A DNA stretch of 64,000 nt, from positions 310,001-374,000 of the forward strand of contig NZ_JAGYPF010000001.1 of assembly GCF_018343535.1 (NCBI RefSeq), given 5' to 3'. Every line of letters begins with the position of its first letter. The stretch's first letter is position 1. The translations under genes and the position numbers were made by a program. The stretch is from Neobacillus rhizophilus (lineage in GTDB: Bacteria > Bacillota > Bacilli > Bacillales > Cytobacillaceae). This document shows, one piece after another, positions 1 to 7,897 of the stretch. Under the pieces are notes generated by a model that did not search any database, was not told the origin of the DNA, and was given only the letters and a program-made list of their open reading frames with translations.

Positions 1-1
1 C

Positions 2-136
2 GTGACATCTTGGTTACCGGGAACTTGGCTGCGGATAGTCGTAAACAAAGGCTGGAGACTAATGCCAGGAGATGAAAATGTAATACCGAAATTAAGAAAT
101 GATGATGATAAAATAGCCTCATTTAAATTTAAATAA
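2..136 (+). CDS. C-terminal end of an unidentified protein (partial)
   Basis: A reading frame enters from the left edge and stops at a TAA at 134-136, giving 44 residues beginning TSWLPGTWLRIVVNKGW and ending in a charged, Lys-rich tail. A perfect hairpin terminator follows directly, so this is probably the true 3' end of a gene whose body lies outside the window. I do not recognise the family. The lack of a ribosome site inside it argues against a small free-standing gene. Confidence 0.4.
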   Translation: MTSWLPGTWLRIVVNKGWRLMPGDENVIPKLRNDDDKIASFKFK

Positions 137-147
137 GGAAATTAAAC

Positions 148-178
148 AAGGAACCAGGGATTCTTGGTTCCTTTAATT
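148..178 (+). terminator. Rho-independent terminator of the left-edge gene
   Basis: The arms GGAACCA (150-156) and TGGTTCC (165-171) form a hairpin followed by TTTAATT. It sits 12 bases after the stop codon of the partial gene. Confidence 0.65.
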
Positions 179-235
179 AGTTATCAAATCAATTTGATTT
201 CTGATTTTATATACAAACTGGTTTGCAAAAAGAAC

Positions 236-270
236 AATAGAACCACCTAGAAGATATAGGTGGCTCTAAT
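236..270 (-). terminator. Terminator of brnQ
   Basis: The arms CCACCTA (243-249) and TAGGTGG (257-263) form a stem, extended by further pairs. Read on the minus strand it is followed by a T-rich stretch. It lies just beyond the brnQ stop codon. Confidence 0.6.
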
Positions 271-273
271 TTA

Positions 274-1626
274 TTATTGCATAGCAACCTTTTTGGACCC
301 GTTTGGCCAGAAATAGCCGATAATCGCACCAACTACTGCTGGTAAAATCCATCCAAGACCAATACTGTAAAGCGGTAAATAATTAATATACGAAGCTTTA
401 ATGGCTTCGAATAAAGAAATGGTTGCCTCAGGTAAACTGCCAACTAACGTGCTGTAACCATCGAAAAAACTTACGCAAAAGGTAAGGAACATAGACGCTG
501 CATATACACTTTGCTTATGTTTAAAAAATGATGAGCTAAGCGTCAACAAAATCAGAACAATCGCTAAAGGATATAATAGCATTAATACTGGAACAGCATA
601 TTGAATAATATTGTTTAGGCCAAAATTGGCGATGATAAATGACACAAGGCATAGGATAAGTACGAACATTTTATAACTTACTTTTGGGAAAATATTATTG
701 AAAAATTCACTACAAGAGGTAATAAGTCCAATGCTCGTTTTTAGACATGCCAATACAATAATAATCGCAAGAAGGATCGCACCGAATTGTCCAAAGTAAT
801 GCTGGGCGACCTTAGCAAAGATTAATCCACCATTATCGAATGTACCAATAGAAGATACGCTTGATGCCCCCATATACGTAATGAGGCCGTAAATCAGCAT
901 CATTAGTCCCATAGCAAAAATACCTGATTTCCATGTTGCTTTTGCAATTGTCTTCCTATCGGTGATCCCTTGTCCTTTAATAGCATTGATGACAACAATA
1001 CCAAATGCTAATGAAGCAAGGGCGTCCATCGTGTTATAACCCTCTTTAAAACCAGTTATAAACGCCAATTGGCTGTAATCACCTGTTGGTGTTCCAAAGT
1101 GCCCCATAGGTTTGACGATCGCGATAATAATTAAAAAGAATAAAAATACTAAAAATGCAGGTGTTAAATATTTTCCAATATAGTCTATAATTTTTGCTGG
1201 ATTTAATGAGAAATAGTATACGATAGCAAAAAATACGAAGCTGAAAAGCCCAAGATATAAACTGGCCTGCTCTGGATTAATAAATGGTTCGAAACCGACC
1301 ACGAAAGGTACTGTTGCTGTTCGTGGAATCGCGAAAAACGGACCTATGGTTAAGTAAAGGGCCATTGAGAAGACGACTCCAAATTTCGGATGGACCCGTC
1401 CTGCTAATTCACGAAGTCCATTACTTCCGGATAGCCCGAATGCTAAAATCCCCATAAACGGCAAACCAATTGCTGTTACAAGAAAACCAATTAAAGCTGG
1501 CCAAAAGTTAGTACCGGCTAACTGTCCCATCTGAATAGGGAAGATCAAATTTCCTGCCCCAAAGAACATACCAAACAGCATTGTGCCAATGACTGCGTAT
1601 GTTGAGAATGATATTTTTTGATGCAT
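274..1626 (-). CDS. brnQ: Branched-chain amino acid:cation symporter BrnQ
   Basis: The 450-residue protein is the full length of the LIVCS/BrnQ family, which imports Leu, Ile and Val with Na+ or H+. It has about twelve hydrophobic segments, starting with the family-typical N-terminus MLFGMFFGAGNLIFP, and FDGYSTLVGSLPEATISLF near the C-terminus. AAGGAG lies 8 bases before the ATG at 1626. An overlapping ATG four bases upstream is out of frame, so the start is well defined. The gene is monocistronic with its own terminator. The 320-base region upstream (1627-1947) holds its promoter. I saw no T-box there, and only an AT-rich stretch that cannot be assigned to CodY by eye. Confidence 0.93.
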   Translation of the reverse strand: MHQKISFSTYAVIGTMLFGMFFGAGNLIFPIQMGQLAGTNFWPALIGFLVTAIGLPFMGILAFGLSGSNGLRELAGRVHPKFGVVFSMALYLTIGPFFAIPRTATVPFVVGFEPFINPEQASLYLGLFSFVFFAIVYYFSLNPAKIIDYIGKYLTPAFLVFLFFLIIIAIVKPMGHFGTPTGDYSQLAFITGFKEGYNTMDALASLAFGIVVINAIKGQGITDRKTIAKATWKSGIFAMGLMMLIYGLITYMGASSVSSIGTFDNGGLIFAKVAQHYFGQFGAILLAIIIVLACLKTSIGLITSCSEFFNNIFPKVSYKMFVLILCLVSFIIANFGLNNIIQYAVPVLMLLYPLAIVLILLTLSSSFFKHKQSVYAASMFLTFCVSFFDGYSTLVGSLPEATISLFEAIKASYINYLPLYSIGLGWILPAVVGAIIGYFWPNGSKKVAMQ

Positions 1627-1947
1627 GCATGTTGCTCCTTCTAGATGAATTTCATTTATTTTAACACCATTTAGACTAGTTGGCTATCATGAAATGACTG
1701 CTGGAGCAAGTTGATATATGCTGATCTTGTATCATATCGGAGGAAGTGGGGGCCATTCCAGAATTTATACTCAACTATCAGAATAGGGGGAAGCGGTCGA
1801 TTAGCTTTTTATATGTATTGAGCTTTTAATTAGGATAATATTTCTTTAATTAGGTAATTGTAATAATGTCATTTATTAACACTTTGGAAGGGTGTTTTTT
1901 ATGGGAAAAAGCTCTTAAATTTACTCACAACTTTATGTGTTTTTTCT

Positions 1948-2382
1948 TTGCCATTTATATTTAAAGGAACAAAAATGAGAGAAAATCTCCTAATTCTTTT
2001 CTCGAAAGGGGTACTTGCAACTCTTATTGATGCTTATGTTGTTGGAACGAAAAGAGTGGAGTATCCAGTTCGGCCTTTTCCAAAAATTTTTAAGACAAAT
2101 ATTATTTATGACATATTATTTTTCCCAATTTTGAGTGTTATTTGGGTTAAGATTTCATACAATGATAAATTTTCGAAGATTTTACTTAAAAGTTTAATTT
2201 TTAGTGTACCTATGAGTATTGGGCAATGGATTATGGAAAAGAACACTAGATTGTTCAAATGGAACAAATGGTCACCATTCCATACTTTTGCAAGTGTTAA
2301 TTTTACTTTATTTACAATTAGAGGGTTCGTTGGTTTATTAAAGCAAATAGATCAGTTTAAAGGAAAGCAAAATATAACCTAA
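1948..2382 (+). CDS. CBO0543-type small membrane protein, N-terminus possibly frameshifted
   Basis: The frame encodes an Arg/Lys-rich integral membrane protein with the pattern VEYPVRPFPKIFKTNIIYD, then LFFP, then two more hydrophobic segments and WSPFHTFASVNFTLF near the end. From memory this is the pattern of the CBO0543 family. Its function is unknown. The frame stays open upstream to 1867 and reads like protein (WKGVFYGKKLLNLLTTLCVF), but it has no start codon there. An ATG at 1866 opens the neighbouring frame (MSFINTLEG) and would join it if one base near the GGGTGTTTTTT tract (1890-1900) were removed. As written, translation could begin at TTG 1948 or at ATG 1975, which has AAAGGA 6 bases upstream. 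A second CBO0543-like gene lies at 48213. Confidence 0.6.
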   Translation: MPFIFKGTKMRENLLILFSKGVLATLIDAYVVGTKRVEYPVRPFPKIFKTNIIYDILFFPILSVIWVKISYNDKFSKILLKSLIFSVPMSIGQWIMEKNTRLFKWNKWSPFHTFASVNFTLFTIRGFVGLLKQIDQFKGKQNIT

Positions 2383-2487
2383 CATTTAAATACTTACGTG
2401 TTCAAGAGGATTAAATAGTGCAATTCTGCAACAAGATTTTTCTCTTTTCTTTATGTTAAGTTAATGTTCATAGTAGCTTTTTAAGAG

Positions 2488-2532
2488 CAAACCCCTGATT
2501 TCCTAAATAAAGCAGGAGAGCAGGGGTTTTTA
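2488..2532 (+). terminator. Terminator-like hairpin downstream of the CBO0543 gene
   Basis: AACCCCTG (2490-2497) pairs with CAGGGGTT (2521-2528), with extra internal pairing, and a run of T follows on the plus strand. Confidence 0.6.
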
Positions 2533-2556
2533 AAGGTATTGGCTTATTATAGACTA

Positions 2557-2596
2557 AAGGGAACTTAATTTTATTCAAGTTCCCTCTTTTTTTTTA
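2557..2596 (+). terminator. Second plus-strand terminator before cccA
   Basis: AGGGAACTT pairs with AAGTTCCCT and is followed by a T run of about ten bases. It is clearly plus-strand oriented. Two successive plus-strand terminators with no gene between them suggest a lost small gene or RNA. Confidence 0.6.
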
Positions 2597-2609
2597 AAAC
2601 AGGGGAGAA

Positions 2610-2975
2610 TTATTTTAATGTTTTCAGCCATGCAGCCATTCCTGACGCATCCTCTTTGGACACCAAGCCAGATGGCATACCGCCTCGGCCATGTTGGATG
2701 ATGTCCTCGATTTCCTTATCCGATAAACGGGAACCTACTCCTTTTAAAGATGGCCCAACTCCGCCTTGGTATTGATCTCCGTGACAGCCGGCACAAGTGT
2801 TCTTATAGATGGATTCACCGTCCACTTTGGATACCGTTCCTTTTCCTTCTTGTCCTTCATTCTTTGCAGGCGTTTCTTGTGCCTTTTCCCTCTGGTCTTG
2901 CACATTGCTGAGTACAAAAAATCCGCCAATTCCTATCACTAGGATGGCCAGGGTAATCAAAACAGTGTTTTTCAT
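2610..2975 (-). CDS. cccA: Membrane-anchored cytochrome c550 (CccA-like)
   Basis: The 121-residue protein has an uncleaved N-terminal membrane anchor (VLITLAILVIGIGGFFVLS) and a charged linker. A single class I cytochrome c domain follows, with the haem attachment motif CAGCH and a distal Met in GGMPSGLV. There is no lipobox Cys, which favours the TM-anchored c550 (CccA) over the lipoprotein c551 (CccB). The protein would carry electrons outside the membrane to the terminal oxidase. A TTG five codons upstream is in frame, but GGGAG lies 8 bases before the ATG at 2975, and the length then matches B. subtilis CccA (120 residues). No partner gene adjoins it. Confidence 0.88.
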   Translation of the reverse strand: MKNTVLITLAILVIGIGGFFVLSNVQDQREKAQETPAKNEGQEGKGTVSKVDGESIYKNTCAGCHGDQYQGGVGPSLKGVGSRLSDKEIEDIIQHGRGGMPSGLVSKEDASGMAAWLKTLK

Positions 2976-3221
2976 AAAATCGACTCCCAATTATATTTTT
3001 TTAGTTACAAGAAATAAACATGAAGTGCAAACTCAGTCTAACTCTTACCAACGAAAGGATTTTTGGTGCTTATAATGGAAAGCTTCTAATGTAAAGATAA
3101 ATGTTGTTTGTGCGAACACTAATCCTTGCGAAAAAGTAAACCGAAATACCCTTTAATATAAGTATGAGCAGTTAAATGGAAACTACGCATTAAAGAGGAA
3201 AACTGCATAGAATGCCTATGA

Positions 3222-3398
3222 TTCAGAAGGGTGGGCTTGAAGCCAGGAATCGATAAGATTTATGAAGGTGCGATTGATGCTGAATCAATAGCTCGTGCCA
3301 TTGCTTTTGCTATTAAACAGCCAGAGAATGTTGCGATTAATGAAATGATAATCCGTCCAACGTCACATCGGACATTTCCTCAAGAGAATCTATTTTAA
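3222..3398 (+). pseudogene. Remnant of a short-chain dehydrogenase (C-terminal fragment)
   Basis: An open frame of 58 codons without start codon or ribosome site reads DKIYEGAIDAESIARAIAFA and then KQPENVAINEMIIRPT. This is the closing segment of classical SDR oxidoreductases of the type ending AESIARAIAYAIEQP...NEIIVRPT. The Rossmann fold and catalytic YxxxK part are missing; the frame is closed upstream by a TGA at 3219. It therefore appears to be a deletion scar. The rest of 2976-3590 holds the cccA promoter side and no other gene that I can support. Confidence 0.6.
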
Positions 3399-3590
3399 AT
3401 TTGATTGTTGAAAAAGCTATCGAAGGGGTTATGACACGGGAATGGCATTTTATTTCACATTTTCATAGGCTGGTGAATATACGGACGGATAGTTAGCAAA
3501 AAGTAAAATCATCGCAAAATAAAATAATTACGTAAAATATAAATTTGACGAAATAATCCTCAGGAGGTAAAATATAGTAGAGGTGTTATT

Positions 3591-4679
3591 ATGGTAAATC
3601 CAGCAAAACAGGAAAATTTCAAAAAGCTCCAGGCAATGCTTAATGAACTCCCTTGGTATGTTGAAGAATACATAAATCATAAATTACGAAAACTTTCTAC
3701 TGCATCGTTGTTCAACTATTGTCACGACTATAAAATCTTCTTTAACTGGATGATTACTGAGCAATTATGGTCCGGCAGCATCAAAGAGATCCCATTGGAA
3801 CGTCTTGAAAAAATGACAGTCATTGAAGTCGAAGGATTTTTAAATTTTCTTCATTACGAATTAAATAACAAAGAATTAACCGTTAACCGTAAATTATCTG
3901 CGTTAAAATCCCTTTTTAATTACCTGCAAAACATCGCGGAAACACCGGATTTGGAACCCTATATTAATCGTAATGTCATGGCGAAAATAGAGTTTAACGA
4001 AGTTAAGGAAAGTATGGAAACGAAGGCAAATAAAATGGAAGGCAAAATTCTGCTTGGAGATGAATATGAGCGATTTCGTCTCTTTGTCGCCCAGGAATAC
4101 GGTGAAATCAATAAAGAAAACAAAAAAATCTTCAATTTTCATCAATTAAATAAAGAACGTGATACCGCGATTGTATCGTTGATTTTAGGTTCTGGATTAC
4201 GTCTTTCTGAGCTAATTGGTTTAGATCTTGAAGATATTGATTTCAGTAAGTATTGTGCACGAGTGATTCGCAAAGGAAATAAAGAACAATTTGTTTATTT
4301 TAGCCAAACGGCCATGGATGATTTACAGGAATACCTGGCAAACAGGATTTCTAAATACCAGGTTGATAAAAATATGAAAGCATTATTTGTGGCTGCTCCG
4401 ATAGGTCCAAAAGGCAAAACAAGAAGGCTGACAGCGCGATCAGTTGAAAAATTAATTGAAAAATATGCAACTGCATTTGGAAAACCATCATTATCCGTAC
4501 ATAAATTACGGCATTCATTTGCAACCAGATATCATGGTGAAATCAATGATGTGCCAAAATTACGCCGGCAATTAGGTCATTCATCGATTCAAACTACGAT
4601 GATTTATACGCATATTAAGAATGATGACTTAAAGATTGCTGTTGATAAGATGGATATGCCGAAGGAACAAATAGATTAA
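3591..4679 (+). CDS. xerS: Tyrosine recombinase, XerS-like
   Basis: The 362-residue protein has an N-terminal SAM-like core-binding domain (about 15-120) and a C-terminal catalytic domain. The catalytic set is visible: Arg in GSGLRLSELIG, Lys in VIRKGNKEQ, His-x-x-Arg in HKLRHSFATRY, His in LGHSS and the nucleophile Tyr in TTMIYTH. Length and the insertion between the two domains match the single-recombinase XerS type rather than XerC/XerD (about 300 residues). GAGGTG precedes the ATG by 5 bases. In XerS systems a dif site can lie next to the gene, but I could not identify one by eye. The gene is monocistronic and has its own terminator. Confidence 0.8.
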   Translation: MVNPAKQENFKKLQAMLNELPWYVEEYINHKLRKLSTASLFNYCHDYKIFFNWMITEQLWSGSIKEIPLERLEKMTVIEVEGFLNFLHYELNNKELTVNRKLSALKSLFNYLQNIAETPDLEPYINRNVMAKIEFNEVKESMETKANKMEGKILLGDEYERFRLFVAQEYGEINKENKKIFNFHQLNKERDTAIVSLILGSGLRLSELIGLDLEDIDFSKYCARVIRKGNKEQFVYFSQTAMDDLQEYLANRISKYQVDKNMKALFVAAPIGPKGKTRRLTARSVEKLIEKYATAFGKPSLSVHKLRHSFATRYHGEINDVPKLRRQLGHSSIQTTMIYTHIKNDDLKIAVDKMDMPKEQID

Positions 4680-4689
4680 AATGATACGA

Positions 4690-4722
4690 AGGCTGTATTA
4701 AATAGCAGCCTCCCCCTTTTTT
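4690..4722 (+). terminator. Terminator of xerS
   Basis: AGGCTG (4690-4695) pairs with CAGCCT (4706-4711), followed by CCCCC and a T run, 11 bases after the stop codon. Confidence 0.75.
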
Positions 4723-5113
4723 ATTTCAATTTATAAGTTTACATAATATATTTATAGTAAATTATACTTGTGGTATCTCAATTGTAGAGTATACTTAAGA
4801 TAGTGAGACAAAACAAAATTTTTAGCTATTATTTTTTCAGTAATTAATTTATTTATAATAGATTCGCTGAATACACCTACATATACTCATATTTCTTTCC
4901 TGATTCGAAGCGGAAATTAATAACTAGCAGCTAAATCACTTTAACTCCCTAATAAATAATAAATTTGCGATTAAAATTAACTTTGAGTTTGAACTTATAT
5001 TTTTGCTTATTTGGTGCCTCTTCCCTAAAAATATCTAGCTAGTTTCATCTAAAAATCCAATAATTGTATAATTGTTGAGATCTTGCTTATCACTTCCATC
5101 AGCGATTTGAAAA
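4723..5113. other. AT-rich intergenic stretch without a recognisable gene
   Basis: About 390 bases of very AT-rich sequence lie between the recombinase terminator and a short open frame. I see no open frame with a ribosome site, no tRNA and no convincing dif-like element. Confidence 0.5.
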
Positions 5114-5320
5114 ATGCCTCCCCTCCTCCCCCTTTGTTTTTCTTTAAAGCCGATGTTCGAATTAAAGTGGCCGAATTTTATCATGTATGACGGATTATAT
5201 TTCTTACTTGGAATAATTGCAGTAATTTGTTTACCATTACACTATTTATTGTTCGGAAAAAAAGCTGCTTCACAAAAAGCAGGTATTTCTGTAGTAGAAG
5301 CAAATTCTTCAATAAAATAA
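5114..5320 (+). pseudogene. Probable C-terminal fragment of a membrane transporter
   Basis: Up to 68 codons encode one strong membrane segment (LYFLLGIIAVICLPLHYLLF), then GKKAASQKAG and a short hydrophilic tail, as at the C-terminus of many secondary transporters. Neither ATG (5114, 5183) has a ribosome site and no other transmembrane segments precede it. I read it as the surviving end of a deleted transporter gene, possibly once upstream of the UspA gene. A genuine one-span small protein is the alternative. Confidence 0.35.
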
Positions 5321-5370
5321 TGTATACTTAAATACATTAAAAAATTAATATATTTATTGGGGATGATCCT

Positions 5371-5796
5371 ATGTTCAATCGGATTCTTGTAGCCATAGAC
5401 GGTTCTAAAATGAGTGAAAAAGCATTACAAACCGCTTTAAAATTTGCTAAGGAAAGATTTTCTAAAATTGGGGTTATCCATGTGGAGAAAAATTTACAAA
5501 TTGTCGACGGGATGCCAATTAAAACGATTGATAATATTTATACTGACCAAGAGACAAAAGGCCGTGATCTATTACAACAAGCGATTACTCTTGCAGAAGA
5601 AGAAGGAATTGAGATTGAAACCCATTATGTAATGGGAGAACCAGCGATTCAAATTGCTAAAAAAGCAGATGAATTAAACTATCAGCTGATTGTCATAGGA
5701 AGCAGAGGTTTGGGGAATATTAAAGGGTTAATGCTCGGAAGCGTCAGCCAGAAAGTTTCCCAGCTAGCGCATTGCCCTGTTTTAATTATTAAATAG
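5371..5796 (+). CDS. Universal stress protein, UspA family
   Basis: The 141-residue single-domain protein begins FNRILVAIDGS and ends with the nucleotide-binding signature GSRGLGNIKGLMLGS (G-x2-G-x9-G-S), followed by VSQLAHCPVLII. It therefore belongs to the ATP-binding UspA subgroup. Such cytosolic dimers are induced under stress or stationary phase, and the exact target is usually unknown. GGGGAT precedes the ATG. It may have been cotranscribed with the transporter whose remnant lies 50 bases upstream. Confidence 0.9.
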   Translation: MFNRILVAIDGSKMSEKALQTALKFAKERFSKIGVIHVEKNLQIVDGMPIKTIDNIYTDQETKGRDLLQQAITLAEEEGIEIETHYVMGEPAIQIAKKADELNYQLIVIGSRGLGNIKGLMLGSVSQKVSQLAHCPVLIIK

Positions 5797-5807
5797 TATA
5801 AAAAATG

Positions 5808-5850
5808 CTGCACAAAAACCATCTTGTTCCAACAGTTCTTGATGATTCCC
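5808..5850 (-). pseudogene. 43-base remnant of an ABC exporter C-terminus
   Basis: On the minus strand this stretch reads GNHQELLEQDGFCA. It is the same segment as GNHQELLEKDGFYA near the end of the ABC exporter at 7898, and the DNA is about 80 percent identical over 43 bases. Nothing homologous flanks it. It is a scar of a second, lost exporter gene or a micro-duplication. Confidence 0.5.
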
Positions 5851-5956
5851 TCTGGTCTATTCCTGCTTCCCCCTCTGCCTACCCTCCCCTTTTAATAAGG
5901 GATTATAACGGGAATCAGCTATCAAGTTATTTGGAAATTTAATAGAGCAATTAAAT

Positions 5957-5999
5957 AAAAAAAGGCTGCCCCTAAAAGTTACACTTTTGGGACAGCCTC
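5957..5999 (-). terminator. Terminator of the cold-shock gene
   Basis: AGGCTGxCCCxAAAAG pairs with CTTTTGGGxCAGCCT (5963-5998). On the minus strand seven T follow. It begins 12 bases after the csp stop codon. Confidence 0.85.
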
Positions 6000-6010
6000 T
6001 TTTGGTTTTG

Positions 6011-6211
6011 TTAAGCTTTACGAACGTTTGATGCTTGTGGTCCGCGGTTACCTTGCTCAACGTCAAAAGTTACTGATTGACCTTCATCTAATGTTTTGAA
6101 GCCTTCGCCTTGAATCGCTGAGAAATGTACGAATACGTCTTCTCCACCTTCACGTTCGATGAATCCGAAGCCTTTTTCGCCATTAAACCATTTTACTTTA
6201 CCTTTTTCCAT
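6011..6211 (-). CDS. csp: Cold-shock protein, CspA/CspB family
   Basis: The 66-residue five-stranded beta barrel carries both RNA-binding motifs, KGFGFI (RNP1) and DVFVHF (RNP2), and ends [13 protein letters not shown]. It acts as an RNA chaperone for cold-shocked or stationary cells. The open frame extends ten codons further upstream, but AGGAGG lies 7 bases before the ATG at 6211 and the family starts there. Residues are a mix of those in B. subtilis CspB, CspC and CspD, so no exact orthologue is claimed. About 200 bases upstream contain no gene and may include the long 5' leader typical of csp genes. Confidence 0.95.
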   Translation of the reverse strand: MEKGKVKWFNGEKGFGFIEREGGEDVFVHFSAIQGEGFKTLDEGQSVTFDVEQGNRGPQASNVRKA

Positions 6212-6412
6212 TGTGTTGCCTCCTAGTGTGTAAATACACACAATGTAATACTATCCTTGCTCTCAGTGATGATCAAGACGAAAAGTTCAAACTTAGACCA
6301 ATCCTTTACACCGAACAAAAATAATTCCTTTTAATTATCGCATTTTTTGTAAAAAATTGCAAGAAGACAAAAAATTTATCATATAGTTAGACTTTTAGAC
6401 TTTTTAAGATGA

Positions 6413-6610
6413 CTATTTCTTTATTATAATCATTGCGGTGTATTTTGTATCTGGATAAACCCCATATTCTGTATGTGCGCTTACAGCAAGAGGAACAGAA
6501 TTGTATTTAACATCAATAAGCTTTCCCACCTCTAATGTGCCAAGAAAATCATTAACAAGCAGAATAAGTTCTGCAAAGTCTGTACTTTGAAAACCTTTTG
6601 CCTCGTACAT
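6413..6610 (-). CDS. Cse60/DUF2758-like small protein
   Basis: The 65-residue protein has a helix LVNDFLGTLEVGKLIDVKYN followed by a beta-rich end YTAMIIIKK. It resembles the layout of the sporulation protein Cse60 (acidic helix, VNEFL, IIDIKYQ, then FSAMIIY). The function is unknown. A very purine-rich ribosome site (AGGGAGGGAG) precedes the ATG. It has no partner, and a terminator upstream separates it from the CarD-like gene. Confidence 0.55.
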   Translation of the reverse strand: MYEAKGFQSTDFAELILLVNDFLGTLEVGKLIDVKYNSVPLAVSAHTEYGVYPDTKYTAMIIIKK

Positions 6611-6677
6611 TTTTTCTCCCTCCCTTTATAGAAATTTCTAGAATATACTTTAATATGAGAACAATGTTCAAAACATA

Positions 6678-6712
6678 AGAAAAAATCCCTTTTAAACAAA
6701 AGGGGTTTCTTA
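6678..6712 (-). terminator. Terminator of the CarD-like gene
   Basis: AAACCCCTTTT pairs with AAAAGGGAT around a GTTT loop on the minus strand and is followed by a T run. Confidence 0.7.
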
Positions 6713-6751
6713 AAGACTTGCGCGTGAAAGTTAAACTTTGAAATAAAACAT

Positions 6752-7228
6752 TTATCCTACCTTGTTGTTTAATAAATCTATTGCTTGATTTTCAGTTATA
6801 CCTCTAATTAAACCAAGTTCACTAATAAAAATCCTTCGCGCACTCTCCAGCATCTGCTTTTCGCTTGAATTGAGCGATTTATTTTTGTTTATTCTCATTA
6901 AGTCCCGTACAACTTCAGCACCTTCTTGGATATTACCTGATTTAAGTTTTTCCAAATTAATTTTGTATCTTTCTTTCATCGAAAGGGTTGTATCGGTTAC
7001 ACCATGATAAAAAATGTCCAATACGTTTTCAAGTGTAATCAAATCGGTAGCTAAACGAATTCTTGATTTGTCTGCTTTTGCGATAGGGATCATGACTTGC
7101 ATTTTATTGATTCGCATATTTATTATATAATACTGCTGTTTTTCACCTTGAATTTCCTTTACTTCTATTGCTTCAATAACTCCTGCTCCCTGCATTGGAT
7201 AAACGATGCAATCACCAACTTGAAACAA
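6752..7228 (-). CDS. CarD/CdnL-type RNA polymerase-binding regulator
   Basis: The 158-residue protein has an N-terminal RNAP-interaction domain (MFQVGDCIVYPMQGAGVIEAI, Tudor-like as in CarD and TRCF). An alpha-helical C-terminal DNA-binding half follows (RDLMRINKNKSLNSSEKQML...ISELGLIRGI). CarD proteins bind the beta subunit and stabilise open complexes. B. subtilis YdeB is the likely counterpart by length. Translation starts at a TTG with GGAGGTGG 6 bases upstream; no better start exists. It is monocistronic. Confidence 0.88.
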   Translation of the reverse strand: MFQVGDCIVYPMQGAGVIEAIEVKEIQGEKQQYYIINMRINKMQVMIPIAKADKSRIRLATDLITLENVLDIFYHGVTDTTLSMKERYKINLEKLKSGNIQEGAEVVRDLMRINKNKSLNSSEKQMLESARRIFISELGLIRGITENQAIDLLNNKVG

Positions 7229-7347
7229 CTAACCACCTCCAAATTTAGTACATCTTAAGTATACCATACGACTCCAAAATAACAAAATTTTTAATTATAT
7301 CATCTATTTTTAGTCATTGTCAACACTTTTCCCCTGATCTGTTAGTA

Positions 7348-7380
7348 AAAAAAACAATGGGCTAGATGCCCATTGTTCGT
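7348..7380 (-). terminator. Terminator of the 7397 gene
   Basis: ACAATGGGC pairs with GCCCATTGT around a TAGAT loop. On the minus strand eight T follow. Confidence 0.8.
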
Positions 7381-7396
7381 TGTTTAGTATTTTGAA

Positions 7397-7678
7397 TTAA
7401 TGATTATTTTCCATTTCTATAATCAAAGTTTCAATTTGTTCCTGTGAAAGCTTTTCACGTTCAATTTCAACATCGTTACCATAGCCAATCAAAACCAGAT
7501 CATCATGATTCGATAATGGTTTTCTTCCTCTTGGTACAGATTCTGTGTATTTTTTCCATTCACCATTAATCTTAGCGAGTGATACATCCCCTCTTTTCAT
7601 CATCAAGCCATCTATACTTTTCGGCATCTTTAAACCTTTAATAAATTGTTTTTTTGAGAAATAAAAATCTTCTTCCAT
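7397..7678 (-). CDS. Hypothetical protein
   Basis: I do not recognise this 93-residue soluble protein. It has a basic N-terminal half (SKKQFIKGLKMPKSIDGLMM), the segment GRKPLSNHDDLVLIGYGND and an acidic C-terminal helix ending EQIETLIIEMENNH. AGGAGATG precedes the ATG at a good distance and a strong terminator follows, so it is a real single gene. No function can be inferred from the neighbours. Confidence 0.75.
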   Translation of the reverse strand: MEEDFYFSKKQFIKGLKMPKSIDGLMMKRGDVSLAKINGEWKKYTESVPRGRKPLSNHDDLVLIGYGNDVEIEREKLSQEQIETLIIEMENNH

Positions 7679-7836
7679 TTTTTCATCTCCTTAATGTTAA
7701 TAGTATATGTCAATTACGCCATAAACCATTTATGAATATTTATCTTTTCCGCGTTTACTTCCCATTGAAATAAGCTACAAAAGTTTCAATCCCTTTGCAG
7801 GCAATAAATAAATTGTCGCTATTTCAATCTAATTGC

Positions 7837-7893
7837 ACAAAAAAAGCGCTAAGGGCTGCTTCACTAGGAAAGCAGTTCTTGGCGCTTTTTTGT
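7837..7893. terminator. Bidirectional terminator downstream of the ABC exporter operon
   Basis: A long stem AAAAAAGCGC...GCGCTTTTTTG with an inner pairing CTGCTTT/AAAGCAG ends in A and T runs on both sides. Confidence 0.85.
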
Positions 7894-7897
7894 AAAT

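Noticed and set aside
1627-1947. T-box or CodY site upstream of brnQ
   Set aside because: No T-box sequence or specifier stem and no convincing CodY motif could be seen; only AT-rich sequence.
3399-3590. Further coding remnant after the SDR fragment
   Set aside because: Short open stretches exist but none resembles a known family and the composition is intergenic.
4723-5113. A dif-type recombination site next to the XerS-like gene
   Set aside because: No 28-31 bp sequence with the expected half-site symmetry could be recognised by eye; without a dif profile search I do not report one.
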